From Streptomyces celluloflavus (GTDB lineage: Bacteria > Actinomycetota > Actinomycetes > Streptomycetales > Streptomycetaceae), in the NCBI GenBank assembly GCA_000720995.1, contig JOEL01000028.1:1-64000 (forward strand): a stretch of 64,000 nucleotides of DNA, given 5' to 3'. Positions 1 to 9,333 of the stretch are shown one piece after another (position 1 is the first letter of the stretch; the number at the start of each line of letters is the position of its first letter). Both the position numbers and the translations under genes were made by a program. The notes beneath the pieces are model-generated. The model saw only the letters and a program-made list of their open reading frames with translations. It had not been told where the DNA came from and did no database searches.

Positions 1-20
1 CCAGCGGCCGTACAGGCCCG

Positions 21-1286
21 TCAGAGGGGCAGGATGACCCGCATCACGAGTCCGCCGCCCTCGCGCGGCTCCGCCATGATGCTGCCGTCGTGCGCCCGCA
101 CCACGGAACGCACGATGGACAGCCCCAGCCCGACGCCCTTGTCACTGCCGGTGCGCTCGGTGCGCAGCCGCCGGAAGGGCTCGAAGAGGTTCTCCACCTC
201 ATAGGCGGGGACCACCGGGCCGGTATTGGCGACCACCAGCACCGCACAGCCGGGCTGCGGCTCGGTGGTGACCTCGACCCAGCCCTCCTCGGGAACGTTG
301 TAGCGCACCGCGTTCTGGACCAGATTGAGCGCGATCCGCTCCAGCAGCACACCATTGCCCTGCACGAAGACCTGCTGGCGCACCCCACGCAGCTCCACGC
401 CCTTGGTCTGCGCCTCCGTACGGGCCTGGTCGACGGCCTGCGAGGCGACCTCGGCCAGATCCACCGGCTTCTTGTCCACAACCTTGTTCTCACTGCGGGC
501 CAGCAGCAGCAGCCCCTCCACCAACTGCTCACTGCGCTCGTTGGTCGCCAGCAGCGTCTTCCCCAGCTGCGTCAGCTCCGGCGACGCCTCCGGGTCGGCG
601 AGCTGGACCTCCAGCAGCGTGCGGTTGATCGCCAGCGGCGTCCGGAGCTCGTGCGAGGCGTTGGCCACGAAGCGCCGCTGCGACTCGAACGCCCGGTCCA
701 GCCGGTCCAGCATCTCGTCGAAGGTGTCGGCCAGCTCCTTGAGCTCGTCGTCCGGACCGCCCAGCTCGATCCGGCGGTGCAGATCGGAACCGGCCACCCG
801 CTGCGCGGTCCGCGTGATCCGCCCCAACGGCGACAGCACCCGCCCCGCCATCGCATAACCGAAGGCGAAAGCCACGATGGTCAGGCCGAGCAGGGCCAGC
901 AGGGAGCGGTTGAGGAGGGTGTTGAGGGCGACCGCACGCTGATGCTGGAGGCAGCGGTCGACCGCTTCCTGGAGGATCTGCCCGGAGGTCTCGGTGGGCA
1001 GCGAACAGATGTCACTGGTGGCCTGGAACTTGCCGCCCAGGATCTTCAGCGGCAGCGTGCTGCCGTCGTGCAGCGCGGCCGCGGCCAGCATGTAGATGAT
1101 CGTCAGCAGCACGATGCCGGCCATCAGGAACATGCCGCCGTACAGCAGCGTCAGCCGTATCCGGATGGTGGGGCGCAGCCAGGGGAAGGGCCGGGGGCTG
1201 ACCGGTTTGGGATCCCAGGTGGGCTTGGGCGGGGTACCGGGAGGCGGGGTGGGCGCCGCCTTGGAGAACGAGGGCAACGAGGGCAT
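21..1286 (-). CDS. cutS: Sensor histidine kinase CutS
   Basis: Membrane-bound histidine kinase of a two-component system, 421 residues. Seen: a Pro-rich cytoplasmic N-terminus, a first membrane helix at about 45-70, an external loop at about 71-126 holding only two cysteines (Cys94 and Cys112), a second helix at about 127-148, a HAMP linker, the H-box SHELRTPLA with His212 as phosphoacceptor, the N-box (NLVQNAVRYN) and a G2 box GVGLGLSIV. The G1 region reads NTGPVV, a weakened DxGxG. It lies 6 nt downstream of cutR in one operon. The identity with Streptomyces CutS, linked to envelope and antibiotic phenotypes, rests on architecture and on the neighbouring gene order. The cysteine pair suggests sensing by disulfide state; that is inference here. 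Confidence 0.9.
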   Translation of the reverse strand: MPSLPSFSKAAPTPPPGTPPKPTWDPKPVSPRPFPWLRPTIRIRLTLLYGGMFLMAGIVLLTIIYMLAAAALHDGSTLPLKILGGKFQATSDICSLPTETSGQILQEAVDRCLQHQRAVALNTLLNRSLLALLGLTIVAFAFGYAMAGRVLSPLGRITRTAQRVAGSDLHRRIELGGPDDELKELADTFDEMLDRLDRAFESQRRFVANASHELRTPLAINRTLLEVQLADPEASPELTQLGKTLLATNERSEQLVEGLLLLARSENKVVDKKPVDLAEVASQAVDQARTEAQTKGVELRGVRQQVFVQGNGVLLERIALNLVQNAVRYNVPEEGWVEVTTEPQPGCAVLVVANTGPVVPAYEVENLFEPFRRLRTERTGSDKGVGLGLSIVRSVVRAHDGSIMAEPREGGGLVMRVILPL

Positions 1287-1292
1287 CGCCGG

Positions 1293-1946
1293 TCAGATCC
1301 GGTAACCCGAGCCCGGGACCGTGACGATCACCGCGGGTTCGCCGAGTTTGCGGCGCAGCGTCATGACCGTGACCCGGACGACGTTGGTGAACGGGTCGGT
1401 GTTCTCGTCCCATGCCTTCTCCAGGAGCTGCTCGGCCGAGACGACCGTGCCCTCGCTGCGCATCAGGACCTCCAGCACCGCGAACTCCTTCGGCGCGAGC
1501 TGGACCTCCTTGCCGTCGCGGAAGACCTCGCGGCGGTTGGGGTCGAGCTTGATGCCGGCCCGCTCCAGGACGGGCGGCAGGGCGACGGTCGTACGGCGTC
1601 CCAGGGCGCGTACCCGGGCCGTCAGCTCGGTGAAGGCGAACGGCTTGGGAAGATAGTCGTCCGCGCCGATCTCCAGACCCTCCACCCGGTCGCTGACGTC
1701 GCCGGAGGCGGTGAGCATCAGGACGCGGGTCGGCAGTCCCAGCTCGATGAGTTTGCGGCAGACGTCGTCGCCGTGCACGAGCGGCAGGTCGCGGTCCAGG
1801 ACGACCACGTCGTAGTCGTTGACCTCGATCCGCTCCAGGGCGGCAGCGCCGTCGTAGACCACGTCGACGGCCATGGCCTCCCGGCGCAGTCCGGTGGCCA
1901 CCGCATCGGCGAGCAGCTGCTCGTCCTCGACGACGAGAACACGCAC
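1293..1946 (-). CDS. cutR: OmpR-family response regulator CutR
   Basis: DNA-binding response regulator, 217 residues, partner of the kinase directly downstream. Seen: a receiver domain with acidic pocket Glu7/Asp8, phosphoacceptor Asp51 in VVLDRDLP and the conserved Lys101 in LPKPF, followed by an OmpR/PhoB winged helix from about residue 125 (VQLAPKEFAVLEVLM, VRVTVMTLRRKLG). The start is GTG at 1946, preceded by an AAGGA-type ribosome site about 10 nt upstream. Being first in the operon, its promoter should lie in the roughly 320 bp shared with the divergent small gene at 2265. DNA targets cannot be deduced from the window. Confidence 0.92.
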   Translation of the reverse strand: MRVLVVEDEQLLADAVATGLRREAMAVDVVYDGAAALERIEVNDYDVVVLDRDLPLVHGDDVCRKLIELGLPTRVLMLTASGDVSDRVEGLEIGADDYLPKPFAFTELTARVRALGRRTTVALPPVLERAGIKLDPNRREVFRDGKEVQLAPKEFAVLEVLMRSEGTVVSAEQLLEKAWDENTDPFTNVVRVTVMTLRRKLGEPAVIVTVPGSGYRI

Positions 1947-2264
1947 GTCGCTAGTCCTTCCTCAGGGCCCTCAGGGCAGGGCACAACAATGTCTCAAAGC
2001 CCCTCCATCCTGCCCCGAAGAGCCATAAACCGGCGGTAAGAGGGGGTGGCGAGGGGTCCGGGCGGGGGTGCGGGGCCCGGCCGGCGGGATTCCCGGGCGG
2101 GTTGAGGTTTCCCTGAGGTTTTCCGCGGGGAGGACGACTGCACACCCGCGATCACGCCCTGTACGGAGTATTGCCACGATCCGATCCATGGCAGGGACCA
2201 CGCCGTGATCGATCCACCCTTCGGCACACCCCCGTGCCACCGACCCACGACGAGGGGGCGCACC
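1947..2264. other. Divergent intergenic region, cutR / small acidic gene
   Basis: About 320 bp between divergent genes. It should hold the cutRS promoter and the promoter of the small gene at 2265. I see no convincing sigma-70 hexamers, operator palindrome or extra reading frame. The centre is a very G-rich stretch at about 2040-2130. Confidence 0.4.
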
Positions 2265-2441
2265 ATGGACGCGTTCACCACAGGCATTTTGCAGCGCATA
2301 CAGAACACCGAAGCCGATCTGGACCAGGCCCGCGCGTCGGGCGACGACTTCCTCGCGGAGGTCGAGCAGGCGGAGCTCGAGGATCTGCGGCGGCTGGCCA
2401 CCGAGCACGGCGTGCACATCGGCGCCGGCAGCACCGCCTGA
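2265..2441 (+). CDS. Small acidic hypothetical protein
   Basis: A 58-residue protein, helical and Glu/Asp-rich (EADLDQARASGDDF, AEVEQAELEDLRRLA). I chose ATG 2265 rather than upstream in-frame codons because a G-rich ribosome site (GAGGGGG) sits 5-8 nt before it and the composition changes to typical coding from there. The sequence predicts a short alpha-helical hairpin or coiled coil with no membrane segment or metal motif. A strong hairpin follows 20 nt after the stop. No function is recognised. Confidence 0.7.
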   Translation: MDAFTTGILQRIQNTEADLDQARASGDDFLAEVEQAELEDLRRLATEHGVHIGAGSTA

Positions 2442-2461
2442 TCCCCCGGCCAGGTACGACG

Positions 2462-2501
2462 ACAGCGCCCCGGCACCCGATGGACGGTGCCGGGGCGCTG
2501 T
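2462..2501. terminator. Bidirectional hairpin terminator
   Basis: A perfect 16-bp inverted repeat (2462-2477 and 2486-2501) around an 8-nt loop, without a T tract. It lies between the convergent small gene at 2265 and the inositol phosphatase gene, so it can serve both. Confidence 0.85.
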
Positions 2502-2522
2502 GCTGCCCGCCGGCGGGCGGCG

Positions 2523-3323
2523 CTAGTCGTGCCAGGCGCCCAGCTCGTCCAGGAGCGGCTGGAGCTGCTCGAAGAGGGCCGGGGACGCGGCGAGGGTCAG
2601 CTCGCCGGAGGCCGCCTCGCCGGGGCGTCCCCCGGTGAGCGCGCCGGCCTCGCGGGCGATCAGCTCGCCGGCCGCCAGGTCCCACGGGTTCAGGCCGCGC
2701 TCGTAGTAGGCGTCGAGGCGGCCGCAGGCCACATCGCACAGGTCGATCGCGGCCGAGCCGCCGCGCCGGATGTCCCGCACCCGCGGCAGCAGGGTGCGCA
2801 CCACCTCGGCCTGCCCGGCCCGGCGCTCGGCGAGATAGCCGAAGCCGGTGGCGACCAGCGCCTGGGAGAGCGGCGGCGCGGGCCGGTGGTGCAGGCGCTC
2901 GCCGTCGCGGTACGCGCCGCCGCCGAGGACGGCCCGGTAGGTCTCGCCGCGCATCGGGGCGGCGACCACCCCGGCGACCGTCTCGCCGTCCTTCTCGGCC
3001 GCGATGGACACGGCCCAGGAGGGCAGCCCGTAAAGGTAGTTGACGGTGCCGTCGACGGGGTCGATCACCCAGCGCACCCCGCTGGTGCCCGCCACACTGG
3101 CGCCCTCCTCCCCCAGGAAGCCGTCGTCGGGGCGGTGCTCCGCGAGGAAGCCGGTGATCAGCTTCTCGGAGGCGATGTCCATCTCGGTGACGACATCGAT
3201 GGGGCTGGTCTTGGTCGCGGCGACACCGAGGTCGGCGGGCCGGCCCTCGCGCAGCAGCGTCCCGGCGCGGCGGGCCGCTTCCAGGGCCAGTTCGAGGAGT
3301 TCGTCGTACAGCGGGTCGGACAC
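2523..3323 (-). CDS. Inositol monophosphatase family protein
   Basis: Mg2+-dependent, Li+-sensitive type phosphatase, 266 residues. The family acts on inositol phosphate, 3'-phosphoadenosine phosphate, fructose 1,6-bisphosphate or histidinol phosphate; which one here is not determined. Seen: metal ligand Glu in GEEG (71-74), the signature DPVDGT (88-93), and the C-terminal NPWDLAAG. Start is GTG 3323 with AAGGAG 4-5 nt upstream; longer in-frame starts run antisense through the ferrochelatase gene and are unlikely. It lies 59 nt downstream of the ferrochelatase gene on the same strand, so co-transcription is plausible. Confidence 0.9.
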   Translation of the reverse strand: MSDPLYDELLELALEAARRAGTLLREGRPADLGVAATKTSPIDVVTEMDIASEKLITGFLAEHRPDDGFLGEEGASVAGTSGVRWVIDPVDGTVNYLYGLPSWAVSIAAEKDGETVAGVVAAPMRGETYRAVLGGGAYRDGERLHHRPAPPLSQALVATGFGYLAERRAGQAEVVRTLLPRVRDIRRGGSAAIDLCDVACGRLDAYYERGLNPWDLAAGELIAREAGALTGGRPGEAASGELTLAASPALFEQLQPLLDELGAWHD

Positions 3324-3382
3324 GGGGCTCCTTGCTCGGGCGGGTGGTCGTGGGACGTTCCGGGGGTGCGGCGCGGGGGCGG

Positions 3383-4561
3383 CTACGCCGGGGCGGCGGC
3401 CGGGCCCGTCCAGTCCGCGCCGGCGGCGGCCGGGCGCGGACTGCGCGCGGGGCAGCAGCCGACCGGGCAGAGGTCGTGGCCGGCGCCGAGGGCGCCCAGC
3501 GCGCAGCGCCGCGGGGCGCCGCCGCGTTCCGCCTCCGCGCGCTCCAGGACGAGGTCGCGGACGGCCGCGGCGAACCGCGGATCGGCGCCGACGGTGGCCG
3601 ACCGGGCGACCGGCAGCCCCAGTTCGGCGGCCTTGGCCGTGGCCTCCGTGTCGAGGTCGTAGCGGACCTCCATGTGGTCGGAGACGAATCCGATGGGGGC
3701 CATGACGACGGCGGGGACGCCCGCGGCGTGCCGCTCCTCCAGGTGGTCGCAGATGTCCGGTTCCAGCCAGGGGATGTGCGGGGCGCCGCTGCGGGACTGG
3801 TACACGAGCCGCCAGGGGTGGTCCACACCGGTCTCGGCGCGTACCGCGTCCGCGATCACCCGGGCCACGTCCAGGTGCTGGGCGACGTACGCACCGCCCG
3901 CGCCGTCGCGGGTGTGGTCCGCGGGGGTGCCGGAGGTGTCGGCGGCCGCGGTGGGGATCGAGTGCGTGGTGAAGGCGATATGGGCGCCGGCCCGGGTCTC
4001 GGGGGGCAGGGCGGCGAGCGAGGCCAGCACCCCGTCGATCATCGGGCGGACGAAGCCGGGGTGGTTGAAGTAGTGCCGGAGCTTGTCGACCCGCGGTACG
4101 GGCAGTCCCTCGGCCTGGAGGGTGCCGAGCGCACCGGCGAGGTTCTCGCGGTACTGCCTGCAGCCCGAGTACGAGGCGTACGCGCTGGTGGCCAGGACGG
4201 CGATGCGGCGGTGGCCGTCGGTGACCATCGTGCGCAGGGTGTCGGTCAGATACGGCGCCCAGTTGCGGTTGCCCCAGTAGACCGGCAGGTCGAGGCCGTG
4301 TTCGGCGAAGTCCTTGCGCAGCGCGTCCAGCAGCGCCCGGTTCTGGGCGTTGATGGGGCTGACGCCGTCGAACAGGAAGTAGTGCCGCCCCACTTCCTTG
4401 AGGCGCTCGCGGGGGATGCCGCGGCCGCGGGTGACGTTCTCCAGGAACGGGACGACGTCGTCGGGGCCTTCGGGGCCGCCGAAGGAGAGCAGCAGCAGGG
4501 CGTCGTAAGGACGGGGGTCGCCCCCACCGGAGCGAGAGGCGCAATCGCACTGTTCGGGCAT
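3383..4561 (-). CDS. hemH: Coproporphyrin ferrochelatase (HemH/CpfC)
   Basis: Inserts Fe2+ into a porphyrin; in actinobacteria the substrate is coproporphyrin III in the coproporphyrin-dependent haem route. The 392-residue protein shows the N-terminal [11 protein letters not shown], catalytic His200 in FTTHSIP and catalytic Glu298 in [13 protein letters not shown]. Cys134 (SYSGCRQY) and a C-terminal cluster Cys353, Cys365, Cys369, Cys370 match the kind of one-internal, three-terminal cysteine set that holds the [2Fe-2S] cluster in mycobacterial ferrochelatase. ATG 4561 lies in a 240-bp divergent region shared with the MFS gene. No haem biosynthesis partner is adjacent. Confidence 0.93.
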   Translation of the reverse strand: MPEQCDCASRSGGGDPRPYDALLLLSFGGPEGPDDVVPFLENVTRGRGIPRERLKEVGRHYFLFDGVSPINAQNRALLDALRKDFAEHGLDLPVYWGNRNWAPYLTDTLRTMVTDGHRRIAVLATSAYASYSGCRQYRENLAGALGTLQAEGLPVPRVDKLRHYFNHPGFVRPMIDGVLASLAALPPETRAGAHIAFTTHSIPTAAADTSGTPADHTRDGAGGAYVAQHLDVARVIADAVRAETGVDHPWRLVYQSRSGAPHIPWLEPDICDHLEERHAAGVPAVVMAPIGFVSDHMEVRYDLDTEATAKAAELGLPVARSATVGADPRFAAAVRDLVLERAEAERGGAPRRCALGALGAGHDLCPVGCCPARSPRPAAAGADWTGPAAAPA

Positions 4562-4800
4562 GCCGTCGATCCTGCCACCCTTCCCGCGGAGGCGGCGGGC
4601 GGACCCCTGCCCGGCGGCTCCCGTGCCGGGGCCGGTCCCGGCACGGCCCCGTAGCCGCGGGCGCGGGCCCCGTGCGGGCTACCGGGGCGGTCGCCGGAAA
4701 ACCCGGAGGCGGGCCGGGCCCCGGCACCCGTAATCTGTACCCGCCTCAGTCATTCCTTACCGAACCGGTTCTTCGGTCCTCACCCGGCGGAGCATCCCCG

Positions 4801-6075
4801 TTGCCCAGTCCCTACCGCGCCCTCTTCGGCCATCCCGGCACCAAATCCTTCTCCGCCGCCGGGCTGCTGGGCAGGATGCCGCTGTCGATGATGGGCATCG
4901 GCATCGTCACGATGGTCTCCCAGCTGACCGGCCGCTACGGCCTGGCCGGGGCGCTGTCCGCGACGATCGCGCTGTCCGCCGCCGCGCTGGGCCCGCAGAT
5001 CTCCCGGCTGGTGGACCGGCACGGGCAGCGCCGGGTGCTGCGCCCGGCCACCCTCGTCTCGCTCGCCGCGGTCGCCGGGCTGCTGCTGAGCGCGCAGCAG
5101 CGCTGGGCGGACTGGACGCTCTTCGTCTTCGCGGCCTGCGTGGGCTGTGTGCCGAGCGTCGGCTCGATGATCCGGGCGCGCTGGGCGGACATCCACCGGG
5201 GCTCCCCGCGCGAGCTGCACACCGCGTACGCGTGGGAGTCGATCGTCGACGAGACGTGTTTCATCTTCGGTCCGATCCTCTCCATCGGGCTGTCGACGGC
5301 GTGGTTCCCGGAGGCGGGGCCGCTGCTGGCCGCCGGCTTCCTGGCCGTCGGCGTCTTCTGGCTGACCGCGCAGCGCGCGACGGAGCCGGTGCCGCAGTCG
5401 CGGGAGCAGCACGCCAAGGGGTCGGCGCTGCGCTCGCGGGGGCTGCAGGTGCTGGTCGTGACGTTCGTCGCGACCGGCGCGATCTTCGGTGCGGTCGATG
5501 TGGTGACCGTCGCGTTCGCCGAGGAGGAGGGCCACAAGGCAGCCGCCAGTCTGGTGCTGGCGGTCTACGCGCTCGGCTCGTGCGTGGCCGGTGCCGTCTT
5601 CGGGCTGCTGCATCTGAAGGGGCACGCGTCCCGCCGCTGGGTGGTGGGGGTCTGCGCGATGGCCGTGAGCATGGTGCCGCTCCAGTTGGCGGGGTCGCTG
5701 CCGGTGCTGGCGGTGGCGCTGTTCATCGCGGGGCTGTCGATAGCTCCGACGATGGTGACCACCATGGCGCTGGTCGAGGAGCATGTGCCGCGCACGCAGC
5801 TGACCGAGGGCATGACCTGGACGAGCACCGGGCTCGCGGTGGGCGTCGCGCTCGGTTCGTCGGCGGCCGGCTGGGTCGTGGACGCCTTCGGGGCGGGCCG
5901 CGGCTATCTGGTGCCGGGGGTGGCGGGCGCGCTCGCCGCGGTGGTGGCGTTCGCCGGCTACCGCAGGCTCCGGCCGCGGCCCCTGGCACCGGGCGCGCCG
6001 CCGGTCGCCGGGCACCACGGGCACGGCGGGCGGGACGCGCCGGCCGAGAAGCAGGACGAGGGGTCGGCCGCGTAG
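4801..6075 (+). CDS. MFS transporter
   Basis: Multi-pass major facilitator, about 424 residues, with roughly 12 hydrophobic helices and a cytoplasmic loop in the middle (REQHAKGSALRSRGLQVL). The conserved loop after helix 2, SRLVDRHGQRRVLRP, is typical of MFS efflux proteins. The reading frame is open upstream to 4672, but I place the start at TTG 4801 (PSPYRALFGHPGTKSF): a GGCGGAG ribosome site precedes it and the upstream residues are low-complexity. The C-terminus is a hydrophilic His/Gly tail. Substrate unknown; it is divergent from ferrochelatase, which need not mean a porphyrin substrate. Confidence 0.85.
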   Translation: MPSPYRALFGHPGTKSFSAAGLLGRMPLSMMGIGIVTMVSQLTGRYGLAGALSATIALSAAALGPQISRLVDRHGQRRVLRPATLVSLAAVAGLLLSAQQRWADWTLFVFAACVGCVPSVGSMIRARWADIHRGSPRELHTAYAWESIVDETCFIFGPILSIGLSTAWFPEAGPLLAAGFLAVGVFWLTAQRATEPVPQSREQHAKGSALRSRGLQVLVVTFVATGAIFGAVDVVTVAFAEEEGHKAAASLVLAVYALGSCVAGAVFGLLHLKGHASRRWVVGVCAMAVSMVPLQLAGSLPVLAVALFIAGLSIAPTMVTTMALVEEHVPRTQLTEGMTWTSTGLAVGVALGSSAAGWVVDAFGAGRGYLVPGVAGALAAVVAFAGYRRLRPRPLAPGAPPVAGHHGHGGRDAPAEKQDEGSAA

Positions 6076-6264
6076 GCGGGGCACCCGCGGGCTCCGTGCG
6101 TTACCGGCGGTACGAGATGTCCGGGAGCCGGGCGATTCCGGCCGATTCCCCGCCCGTGTGATTCGCGTCACCCCTCCTGGATACCGCGTCGGTGACTGGC
6201 ATCATGCGCTCACACCAACGGCGGCCGGACCCGGCCGGCCCGCGCGGAGCGGAGGGACGTCACC

Positions 6265-7620
6265 ATGGCAGTCAGCGCCGTCGGCGGCTCGAACGGACGG
6301 TCCAAACGGGCCGGCCCCCGCCCGGCGGGACCGTGGCGCAACTGGGCGGGCAATGTCACCGCCCGCCCCGCCCGGACCGTCGCCCCCGCCACCACCGAGG
6401 AACTGGCCGCCGCCGTCCGCGCGGCCGCCGCGGACGGCCTGACCGTCAAGGCCGTCGGCACCGGCCACTCCTTCACCCCCGCGGCGGTCACCGACGGCCT
6501 GCTGATCCGCCCCGAGCGGCTGACCGGCGTCCGGAAGGTGGACCGCGCGGCCGGGACGGTGACCGTGGCTGCCGGGACGCCCCTCAAGCTGCTCAACGAG
6601 ACGCTGGCCGCGCACGGGCTGTCGCTGACCAACATGGGCGACATCATGGAGCAGACCGTCTCCGGCGCCATCAGCACCGGTACCCACGGCACCGGCCGCG
6701 ACTCCGCCTCGATCGCCGCCCAGATCACCGGCCTCGAACTGGTCACCGCCGACGGCTCGGTGCTCACCTGCGCCGCGGACCGGCACCCGGACGTCTTCGC
6801 GGCGGCCCGGCTGGGCCTGGGCGCGCTCGGCGTACTCACCGAGCTGACCTTCGCCGTCGAGCCGGAGTTCCTGCTGACCGCCCGCGAGGAGCCGATGGCC
6901 TTCGACGAAGTGACGGACCGGTTCGACGAGCTGGTCGCCGGGAACGAGCACTTCGAGTTCTACTGGTTTCCGCACACCGGCAATTGCAACACCAAGCGCA
7001 ACAACCGCAGCCAGGGCCCGGCGGCGCCGCCCGGCCGGGTCAGCGGCTGGGTAGAGGACGAGCTGCTGTCCAACGGCGTCTTCGGGGCCGTCTGCGCCGT
7101 CGGCCGGGCCGTGCCCGCGGCGATACCGGGCATCGCCAAGATCTCCAGCCGCGCGCTGTCGGCCCGTACGTACACCGACATCCCGCACAAGGTCTTCACC
7201 TCGCCGCGCCGGGTGCGGTTCGTGGAGATGGAGTACGCGGTGGAGCGCGCGGCCGCCGTCGAGGCGCTGCGGGAGCTGAAGGCGATGGTGGAGCGCTCGG
7301 GGCTGCGGGTCAGCTTCCCGGTGGAGGTGCGCACCGCGCCGGCCGACGACATCCCGCTGTCCACCGCATCGGGGCGGGACACCGCCTATATCGCCGTGCA
7401 CATGTACCGCGGAACGCCGCACGAGGCGTATTTCGCGGCCACCGAGCGGATCATGACGGCGCACGGCGGCCGCCCGCACTGGGGAAAGCTGCACACCCGC
7501 GACGCCGGTTACCTCGCCGCCGCCTACCCGCGCTTCGCCGATTTCACCGCGGTGCGCGACCGGCTGGACCCGGAGCGCCGGTTCGCCAACGGCTATCTGC
7601 GGCGGGTCCTGGGCGACTGA
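6265..7620 (+). CDS. FAD-linked sugar-lactone / alditol oxidase
   Basis: Flavoenzyme of the vanillyl-alcohol-oxidase fold, 451 residues, related to D-arabinono-1,4-lactone oxidase, L-gulonolactone dehydrogenase and Streptomyces alditol oxidase. Seen: an N-terminal PCMH FAD-binding domain with VGTGHSFTP, where His68 is the expected site for covalent histidyl-FAD, the phosphate loop SGAISTGTHGTG, and the C-terminal catalytic signature PHWGKLHTRDAGYL. ATG 6265 follows GGAGGG at 8 nt. The exact substrate is not determinable; the family oxidises polyols or aldonolactones with O2. It ends 20 nt from a convergent gene. Confidence 0.88.
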   Translation: MAVSAVGGSNGRSKRAGPRPAGPWRNWAGNVTARPARTVAPATTEELAAAVRAAAADGLTVKAVGTGHSFTPAAVTDGLLIRPERLTGVRKVDRAAGTVTVAAGTPLKLLNETLAAHGLSLTNMGDIMEQTVSGAISTGTHGTGRDSASIAAQITGLELVTADGSVLTCAADRHPDVFAAARLGLGALGVLTELTFAVEPEFLLTAREEPMAFDEVTDRFDELVAGNEHFEFYWFPHTGNCNTKRNNRSQGPAAPPGRVSGWVEDELLSNGVFGAVCAVGRAVPAAIPGIAKISSRALSARTYTDIPHKVFTSPRRVRFVEMEYAVERAAAVEALRELKAMVERSGLRVSFPVEVRTAPADDIPLSTASGRDTAYIAVHMYRGTPHEAYFAATERIMTAHGGRPHWGKLHTRDAGYLAAAYPRFADFTAVRDRLDPERRFANGYLRRVLGD

Positions 7621-7640
7621 CGCGCGACGGCCGCGCCTTC

Positions 7641-8837
7641 TTACGGGGCGTTCGGGTCCGGGGCCTGCTGCTGCCCGCCGGTGTTCTTCTGCTCGTCCTG
7701 GCCCTGGCCACCGGTGGATCCGGTGCCGCCGCCGTTCCCACCGCCGGTGCCGCTCTCGCCGCCGGTGCCGCTGGAGTGGCTCGGGGACGGGGCGGGGGAC
7801 GGGGACGTGTCGGGGCCCGGCGAGGTCTTACCGCCGTCGCTCGGGGTGGGGGCCGGGGACTGCTTTCCGCTGTCCTTGCCCGTGCCGGTGGAGCCGGTGG
7901 TCCCGGGGTCGGACGACGCACCGCCGGTGCCGTGGCCACCGGTGCCGGGGTCCGTCGAGTGGCCGGGGTCGGGCGACCGGGGCGCGCTGGGCTGGTGCCG
8001 GCCGTTGCCACCGGTGTTGGTGATGTTGCTCAGCGTCGTGCCCGGTGCGCCGCTCGGCGTCTCGCCGGAGATCATCTCGATGCCGGTGACCACCCCCATG
8101 GCGAGAACGAAGACCGCGAGCGCACCGAGCGCCGGCCGTTTCCAGCCACGCATCCGGGTGCCGTACGTCGCGGTGCTGACCTCTTCCATCCCGTGCGGCG
8201 CGGTGGCCGCGGCCGCACGGGGCGCCGGCTGCCCCAACGCCATGGTCCGGTCGTCGAGGCGCGGCACCAGCTGCGTCTTGTCGGTGGGCCGCCCCTGGCC
8301 GGCGGCGTCCACCGGCAGCGCGCGGGTCGCGTCGGGGTCGGCGGGGCGCAGCAGCCGCGTCGCGTCGTCGGCCCCCGGACCGGGGTGCGCACCGGCCGGG
8401 TCGCGCGGGTGCGCGTGGCCGGCCTGCGGCATCAGCTGCGTACGGTCCGTGTCGGGGCCGGTGGTCCGGGCGGTGGTGCCGTCCGTGGCGTGCGGAGTGC
8501 CGACGGCGGGCTGCACGCCCGTGGGTTCGGTGTGCGGCGCAGGCGCCGCGGCGGAGCGGTTGCGGATGACGGAGGAGCGGCGCGGTTTCGGCCGGGTGGT
8601 GACCGTCGCTTCCTTGAGCTGCTCACCGGTCCGCCGGAACAGATGCTGGAATACCGAGCCGCCGGTGGTGGCCACGACACTGACCACGCCCGCGCCGATG
8701 ATGGTTCCGTACACGCCGAGCTGGCCCGCAAGATAGGCGGCGACGGCCGCCGCGAGAGCACTGCCCGCGACCTGAGCGACGCTCAGGTCGATCCGTTTCT
8801 CCTTCTTCTCGGTGTCGGTTTCGGTTTTTTCGTCCAT
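7641..8837 (-). CDS. Membrane protein with long Pro/Thr/Gly-rich tails
   Basis: About 398 residues. An acidic N-terminus is followed by two closely packed hydrophobic segments (AQVAGSALAAAVAAYLAG and VYGTIIGAGVVSVVATTGG, about 17-60), a 170-residue Thr/Pro/Asp-rich cytoplasmic region with repeated RTQL/KTQL-type blocks (residues such as DRTQLMP, DATRLLRP, DKTQLVP), a third membrane helix at about 238-256 (LGALAVFVLAMGVVTGI), and an exported Gly/Ser/Pro low-complexity tail of some 130 residues. The short TRLL/TQLM blocks resemble acidic phosphothreonine-rich linkers, so regulation by Ser/Thr kinases is possible (inference). I chose ATG 8837 because GAGGCTGGAG precedes it. No enzyme domain recognised. 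Confidence 0.75.
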   Translation of the reverse strand: MDEKTETDTEKKEKRIDLSVAQVAGSALAAAVAAYLAGQLGVYGTIIGAGVVSVVATTGGSVFQHLFRRTGEQLKEATVTTRPKPRRSSVIRNRSAAAPAPHTEPTGVQPAVGTPHATDGTTARTTGPDTDRTQLMPQAGHAHPRDPAGAHPGPGADDATRLLRPADPDATRALPVDAAGQGRPTDKTQLVPRLDDRTMALGQPAPRAAAATAPHGMEEVSTATYGTRMRGWKRPALGALAVFVLAMGVVTGIEMISGETPSGAPGTTLSNITNTGGNGRHQPSAPRSPDPGHSTDPGTGGHGTGGASSDPGTTGSTGTGKDSGKQSPAPTPSDGGKTSPGPDTSPSPAPSPSHSSGTGGESGTGGGNGGGTGSTGGQGQDEQKNTGGQQQAPDPNAP

Positions 8838-9333
8838 CTCCAGCCTCTGATCGACCCTTCGATCCATCTTGCACTGAGAAGGGACCATTCGGCGGAGTCA
8901 ATAGTTCCGAATCTGGGCAATGTGTGAACCTCACCACCTGTAACCCCGGTAGAGAGATCGACAAGGCGACTCGCCGTCACCGAGCCCCGGAAGTTCGGCG
9001 GCGCGGCGGTCCACCTCAGTGGCCCGAATGGAGTACTGTGGCGAGCCCTGGCCCCGGTTCCCGTCCGGCTGCCCGGACCCGCGGGGAAGGGCCCTGAAGG
9101 CGGCACTCTCCCTGGGGCGCCGCCGCTCGGCACGGGTGACCGGAGACAGGACAGGCGGCATGGTCACTGAGCGTTGCGAACTGGTAACCGTGTCATAACG
9201 GCGTTTCTGGGCCAAGCCCCGACACGCCGGGCAACTCGGCAATGTTGTGGCAGGCTGCACCCGGGCAGGCCACACTCGACTAGCGGAAGCAGCGACGCAC
9301 GTGACGTCGGCAGGCACCACCCGGGAGGTCCCC
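8838..9333. other. Divergent intergenic region upstream of sepH
   Basis: Nearly 500 bp without a supportable gene. The stretch around 9170-9200 is locally AT-richer and probably carries the sepH promoter, but hexamer spacing is not good enough to name it. No structured RNA was recognised. Confidence 0.35.

Noticed and set aside
90-2039. A 649-codon open frame on the plus strand opposite cutSR
   Set aside because: It is the mirror of the cutS/cutR frames in GC-rich DNA, with no ribosome site or domain.
9174-9199. TTGCGA and CATAAC as promoter of sepH
   Set aside because: The 14-bp spacing is too short for a normal sigma-70 promoter.
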